NCBI GenBank assembly: GCA_902787595.1
Contig: CADAHD010000014.1
Location: forward strand, 1-16,180
Direction of reading: 5' to 3'
Origin: an uncultured Lachnospiraceae bacterium
GTDB lineage: Bacteria; Bacillota_A; Clostridia; Lachnospirales; Lachnospiraceae
DNA length: 16,180 bases
Made by a program: the position numbers and the translations under genes
In this document: piece after piece, positions 12,871-16,180 of the stretch
Layout: the number at the start of each line of letters is the position of its first letter
Position numbering within the stretch: the first letter of the stretch is position 1
Notes under the pieces: model-generated
Told to the model about the DNA's origin: nothing
What the model saw: only the letters and a program-made list of their open reading frames with translations
Database searches by the model: none

Positions 12871-13803
12871 ATGAAGTACATCAAGGATCTTACAGAAGGA
12901 AGCAGGATACAGGGAGTGTATTTCTGCAAATCAAAGATCTCTACAGAGACCAAAACAGGCAAACCATATGACAGTCTGGTGCTGCAGGATAAGACCGGTT
13001 TATTGGACACTAAGATATGGGATCCCAACAGCCTGGGAATAGCAGAGTTTGAAGCCGGTGATTTTATTGATGTAGTGGGAGACGTTATCATTTTTAACAA
13101 TGCAAAACAGGCGCGGCTTACAAGAGCGCGCCGCGCAGAGGCAAATGAATACGATCCGGCTGATTATATGCCGTCTTCACACAGGAATATTGAGGAAATG
13201 TATAAACAGCTGCTTGAACTGGTCGATTCTATTGAGAATACCTATTATAAGGAACTGATGGAGCTGTTCTTTAAAGATAAAGATTTTGCGGATACATTTA
13301 AGAAAGCATCGGCTGCCAAAACCGTGCATCACGGATTTATAGGCGGACTGCTTGAACATTCGCTGAATGTTGCGCTGTTATGTGATTTCAGCTGCAAGCA
13401 GTATCCGATCATGAAGAGGGATCTGCTGATATGCGCCGCTCTGCTGCATGATATAGGAAAACTCCGTGAGCTTTCTGCTTTTCCTCAGAATGATTACACT
13501 GATGAGGGACAGCTTTTGGGCCATGTGGTAATGGGCGCGATGATGGTGGATGAGAAGGTCAGGGAGATCCCCGGTTTTCCCGACGGATTAAAGTCGGATC
13601 TGGAGCATTGCATATTGGCGCATCATGGATCGCTGGAGTTTGGCTCACCCAAAAAACCTGCATTGATCGAGGCGCTGGCACTGTCGATGGCAGATAATAT
13701 GGATGCAAAGATCGAAACATTTGCCGAAGCTATAGAAAATGCAGAAGGTGATGGCTGGCTGGGATTCAATAAATTTTTGGACAGTAATATAAGAAGAACA
13801 TGA
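12871..13803 (+). CDS. yhaM: YhaM-type 3'-5' exoribonuclease (OB fold plus HD domain)
   Basis: 310 residues. An OB-fold nucleic-acid-binding domain fills about residues 1-95 (VLQDKTGLLDTKIWDPN is its core) and an HD domain about 140-290. Metal ligands of the HD site are visible: His153/His154 with His163 in GLLEHSLNVA, His193-Asp194 in LLHDIGK, His251-His252 in AHHGS, and Asp275 in MADNMD. YhaM degrades RNA, and in some reports single-stranded DNA, from the 3' end with Mn or similar metals. It begins one base after the HtrA-like stop, with GGA-rich sequence upstream, and its own stop overlaps the next gene by 4 bases. Confidence 0.92.
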   Translation: MKYIKDLTEGSRIQGVYFCKSKISTETKTGKPYDSLVLQDKTGLLDTKIWDPNSLGIAEFEAGDFIDVVGDVIIFNNAKQARLTRARRAEANEYDPADYMPSSHRNIEEMYKQLLELVDSIENTYYKELMELFFKDKDFADTFKKASAAKTVHHGFIGGLLEHSLNVALLCDFSCKQYPIMKRDLLICAALLHDIGKLRELSAFPQNDYTDEGQLLGHVVMGAMMVDEKVREIPGFPDGLKSDLEHCILAHHGSLEFGSPKKPALIEALALSMADNMDAKIETFAEAIENAEGDGWLGFNKFLDSNIRRT

Positions 13804-15185
13804 GTGAATTAAAGAAAAACGATATAATACAGTTACAGATAAGCGATCTGGGAACGGAAGGGGAAGGCATCGGCAAGCTCGATGGCTTTCCTTTTTTCGT
13901 GAAGGGCGCTATACCCGGAGATGAGATAGAAGCAGGGATCACTAAACTAAAAAAGAATTACGGCTATGCCAGGATAGTTAAGCTGATAAAGCCATCGGAG
14001 GACCGTGTAAATGCTCCGTGCCCGGTATTTGGAAGATGCGGTGGATGCAGGATCATGCATATGTCCTATGAGGCACAGCTTAAGTATAAAGAGAAGAAAG
14101 TAGTGGAAGCCCTTAAGCGTATAGGGGGCTTTGATGGAGATGAACTGTCTGATAAAAAGGACAGTATTATCGGCATGGATAATCCGCTGCGATACAGAAA
14201 CAAAGCGGTATACCCTGTGGCCAGCGGTAAGGACGGGCACATACATGCGGGCTTTTTTGCAGCCAGATCGCATGAGGTGATAGAGTGCGAAGACTGTCTG
14301 ATAGGAGCCGAAGAGAATGCCGGTATATTAAAACGTATTCTGGGATGGATGGAAGAATATGGGATCGAACCCTATGACGAAATGAGTCGAAAAGGTCTGA
14401 TCAGACATATATTCATCAGAAAGGCATTCGGCACAGGTCAGATGCAGGTCTGTCTGGTATCAACCGGACGCAGGCTTCCGCATTTAAAAGAACTGCTTGA
14501 AGTATTGAGTGATATTACAAGTGTATGGCTTAATATAAATGATGAGAATACAAACGTGATCTTTGGGAAAAGGTCGGAATTGCTGGGCGGAAAGGAATAC
14601 ATCGAGGATGTGCTTCTGGGCATACGGTTCAGGATATCGCCTTTATCTTTTTATCAGGTGAACCCGCTGCAGACACATAAACTGTATGGCGCTGCTCTTG
14701 ATTATGCAGACCTTAAGGGTGGCGAATACGTGTGGGATATATGCTGCGGGATAGGGACAATTACACTGGCAGCTGCCGACCGTTTAAGAGAAAAAGGCAA
14801 AGGCGGCAGGGTGCTGGGACTGGAGATAGTTCCGGAGGCTATAGAAAATGCAAAAGAAAATGCACAGTTAAATGGTCTGGATAATGTTGAATTTATATGC
14901 GCTGCTGCTGAGGAATACCTGCCGGAGCGTATAAAGAACGAAAAAGAGCATCCTGACGTGATCATAGTCGATCCGCCCCGTGCAGGGCTTGAACGCCCTG
15001 CAATAGATGCGATCCTTAAGGTATCTCCTGAAAGGATAGTATATGTCAGCTGCGATCCGGCCACTCTTGCGCGTGATCTGCGCATATTTGCCGACGGCGG
15101 TTACGGCATCGAGCATTTCAGAGCCTGCGATATGTTCGCACAGACGGCGCATGTTGAGACGGTGGTATTGCTTTCACGGGTTTAA
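13800..15185 (+). CDS. rlmD: 23S rRNA (uracil-C5)-methyltransferase, RlmD/RumA family
   Basis: 461 residues. A TRAM RNA-binding domain (about 5-62) is followed by an iron-sulfur cluster site with Cys74, Cys80 and Cys83 (CPVFGRCGGC) and a fourth ligand, probably Cys166 in ECEDC. The SAM-binding domain has WDICCGIGTITLAA at about 311-324. The catalytic motif is YVSCDPATLARDL with Cys418, and the C-terminal HVET supplies the expected Glu. The enzyme makes 5-methyluridine in 23S rRNA. In Gram-positive bacteria one such protein may modify two sites (RlmCD); which sites apply here cannot be told. ATGA overlap with yhaM; last gene of the operon. No terminator is visible after it. Confidence 0.93.
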   Translation: MSELKKNDIIQLQISDLGTEGEGIGKLDGFPFFVKGAIPGDEIEAGITKLKKNYGYARIVKLIKPSEDRVNAPCPVFGRCGGCRIMHMSYEAQLKYKEKKVVEALKRIGGFDGDELSDKKDSIIGMDNPLRYRNKAVYPVASGKDGHIHAGFFAARSHEVIECEDCLIGAEENAGILKRILGWMEEYGIEPYDEMSRKGLIRHIFIRKAFGTGQMQVCLVSTGRRLPHLKELLEVLSDITSVWLNINDENTNVIFGKRSELLGGKEYIEDVLLGIRFRISPLSFYQVNPLQTHKLYGAALDYADLKGGEYVWDICCGIGTITLAAADRLREKGKGGRVLGLEIVPEAIENAKENAQLNGLDNVEFICAAAEEYLPERIKNEKEHPDVIIVDPPRAGLERPAIDAILKVSPERIVYVSCDPATLARDLRIFADGGYGIEHFRACDMFAQTAHVETVVLLSRV

Positions 15186-15460
15186 GGCGAAGTGGCTCGA
15201 AAAGGCTTGAAATCAAAGGGTTTCGGCACTTTGGGTTAAAGGCATGAGATGGCATAATGGGGCATTAAGAGTTTTACAGAATTAGTCCACTCAAAAGAGT
15301 GTAAAAAAGGTCGGGAATACAAGATGGTTAAAAAACCTCGTTGAGAATATAGGATAGTTAAAAATTCGGGGTTGGGAATACAGAATGGTTAATAAAAGAT
15401 AAGTGGGTATATTTTCGAATTTGAAATAATTAAGTACAAATATAAGGAGGTACTCTAATA
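15186..15460 (+). other. AT-rich intergenic region without a gene
   Basis: Holds three degenerate tandem repeats (15310-15402) and an imperfect inverted repeat: GAGTGTAAAA (15297-15306) faces TTTTACA plus ACTC, split by 10 bases (15272-15292). No convincing intrinsic terminator follows the operon upstream, and no clear -35/-10 pair precedes the next gene. Composition shifts here towards A and T. Confidence 0.5.
15310..15402 (+). repeat. three degenerate tandem repeats of 30-31 bases
   Basis: Units share the core RRGAATAYARRATRGTTAAWAAA. Cores start at 15313 (GGGAATAC), 15343 (GAGAATAT) and 15374 (GGGAATAC), spacings of 30 and 31 bases. They sit 60 to 150 bases before the GIY-YIG gene. Confidence 0.7.
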
Positions 15461-16180
15461 ATGGAGAACGGTATAATTCATTATATAGAAAAAAACTACA
15501 CAAATGACAAAATCGATCACATCGGATATTACATAAGAAGCAGGATAAAAGAATCAGAACAATTATCACCAGAACAAAAGGAAACGATGTTAAATTTCCC
15601 GGTTATTTATATTCATACCTGGACAAAAGACGAAAAAAAATATGTCTATGTTGGCGAGACGATTAATCTAGTCAGAAGAATCGACGAACATGCAGAAAGT
15701 GCCAATGCAGATGATCAGGATTATAAGTGGCAAGAAGACTGGGTGGAGGGAGATAATCTTACATCTGTTTTTTTTAGTCATAAAGAAATGAACAAGTCTT
15801 TAACGCTTGATTTGGAGGATTCATTAATTGCACTTTTCAAAGCGGATTTAGGTGTTAAACAAGTAAAAAACAGGCGAGGGAATGAGTTTAAAGCATATAG
15901 CAATTGCGAATTAAAAAACGATTTTCTGTATAAAATATGGAATGTCTTGAAAAAAGCAGGGATTGCGAAAAAAGACATTAAGGAATTAATCAACAATAAT
16001 CAAGAATTGGATAAAAAAATTCAAAATAAAGAAAAAATAGAAAATGCTCCTGAATTTATTATATATGATAATCAATTTACTAGTTATGAAAGCTTTAAAA
16101 GCGAGATAGAGAATTACTTATTACCCCCCGAGGATCAGAAAACAATTCTGGAATATCCTGTGGTTTATTTACATGTGTGG
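15461..16180 (+). CDS. GIY-YIG nuclease-domain protein with a duplicated module (partial at 3' end)
   Basis: The 240 residues seen run open to the window edge. AAGGAGG (15444-15450) is 10 bases before the ATG. After a helical lead-in (about 1-45), a GIY-YIG domain spans about 46-140: PVIYIHTW (47-54), KYVYVGET (60-67) as the GIY and YIG strands, Arg73 in RRIDEH, Glu119 in the DLEDSLI helix as probable metal ligand, and Asn137. GIY-YIG enzymes cut DNA with one metal. Residues about 216-240 (FKSEIENYLLPPEDQ... YPVVYLHVW) repeat the 32-54 region, offset 186, so a second copy starts here. Similar domains are known fused to DUF2075 helicases, which might follow outside the window. The gene is AT-rich compared with neighbours, a sign of transfer. 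Possibly a defence or mobile-element nuclease; unproven. Confidence 0.75.
   Translation, partial: MENGIIHYIEKNYTNDKIDHIGYYIRSRIKESEQLSPEQKETMLNFPVIYIHTWTKDEKKYVYVGETINLVRRIDEHAESANADDQDYKWQEDWVEGDNLTSVFFSHKEMNKSLTLDLEDSLIALFKADLGVKQVKNRRGNEFKAYSNCELKNDFLYKIWNVLKKAGIAKKDIKELINNNQELDKKIQNKEKIENAPEFIIYDNQFTSYESFKSEIENYLLPPEDQKTILEYPVVYLHVW

Noticed and set aside
15272..15306. Intrinsic terminator after the rlmD gene
   Set aside because: The stem is interrupted by 10 bases and is followed by A rather than T on the + strand.
15310..15402. CRISPR array
   Set aside because: Units are directly adjacent and degenerate with no spacers between them, and no cas gene is seen.

Overview
The window looks like a contig piece from a low-to-mid GC Gram-positive anaerobe of the Clostridia, most likely a gut or rumen Lachnospiraceae. 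This rests on the gene set: RecU-type resolvase, YhaM-type exoribonuclease, a LytTR/DUF3021 regulatory pair, a C11 (clostripain-like) lipoprotein, a GH74-like remnant, TTGANN-N17-TATAAT promoters and AGGAGG ribosome binding sites. All supported genes lie on the + strand. No rRNA, tRNA, CRISPR array or transposase gene was seen.

Region 1 (1-about 1660) is accessory-like: the 3' end of an unrecognised gene, an ExbD/TolR/MotB-like membrane protein carrying the membrane Asp, a second membrane-anchored protein with a small ExbD-like extracytoplasmic end, and a TIR-domain gene, in a tightly spaced operon. The TIR gene breaks off inside its domain, just before the expected catalytic Glu, and continues in frame into the C-terminal tail of a GH74-type (Asp-box) glycosidase. 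Isoleucine codon choice also changes across this point (ATC-rich before, ATA-rich after). It is a real recombination scar or an assembly join.

Region 2 (1994-8706) holds a CDF metal exporter; a strongly expressed acidic-repeat lipoprotein with an extended -10 promoter and optimised codons; a C11 protease lipoprotein; a PPP-type metallophosphoesterase; a LytTR regulator with its DUF3021 membrane partner; and a DUF2225 zinc-cysteine protein. Nine-base direct repeats with 21-bp spacing, the layout of LytTR-family sites, lie upstream of both the LytTR gene and the lipoprotein gene.

Region 3 (8841-15185) has two compact operons. The first pairs an OmpR-type regulator with a degenerate receiver, whose start codon sits almost at the predicted transcription start, with an RluA-type pseudouridine synthase. 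The second is a hypothetical protein, RecU, a membrane-anchored HtrA-like protein that has lost its catalytic triad, YhaM, and an RlmD-type 23S rRNA methyltransferase, joined by 4-base overlaps or gaps of 1-2 bases. It is mainly RNA and DNA maintenance.

Region 4 (15186-16180) is AT-rich and looks accessory. Three degenerate 30-bp tandem repeats precede a GIY-YIG nuclease gene that runs off the window and begins a second copy of its own N-terminal module just before the edge.
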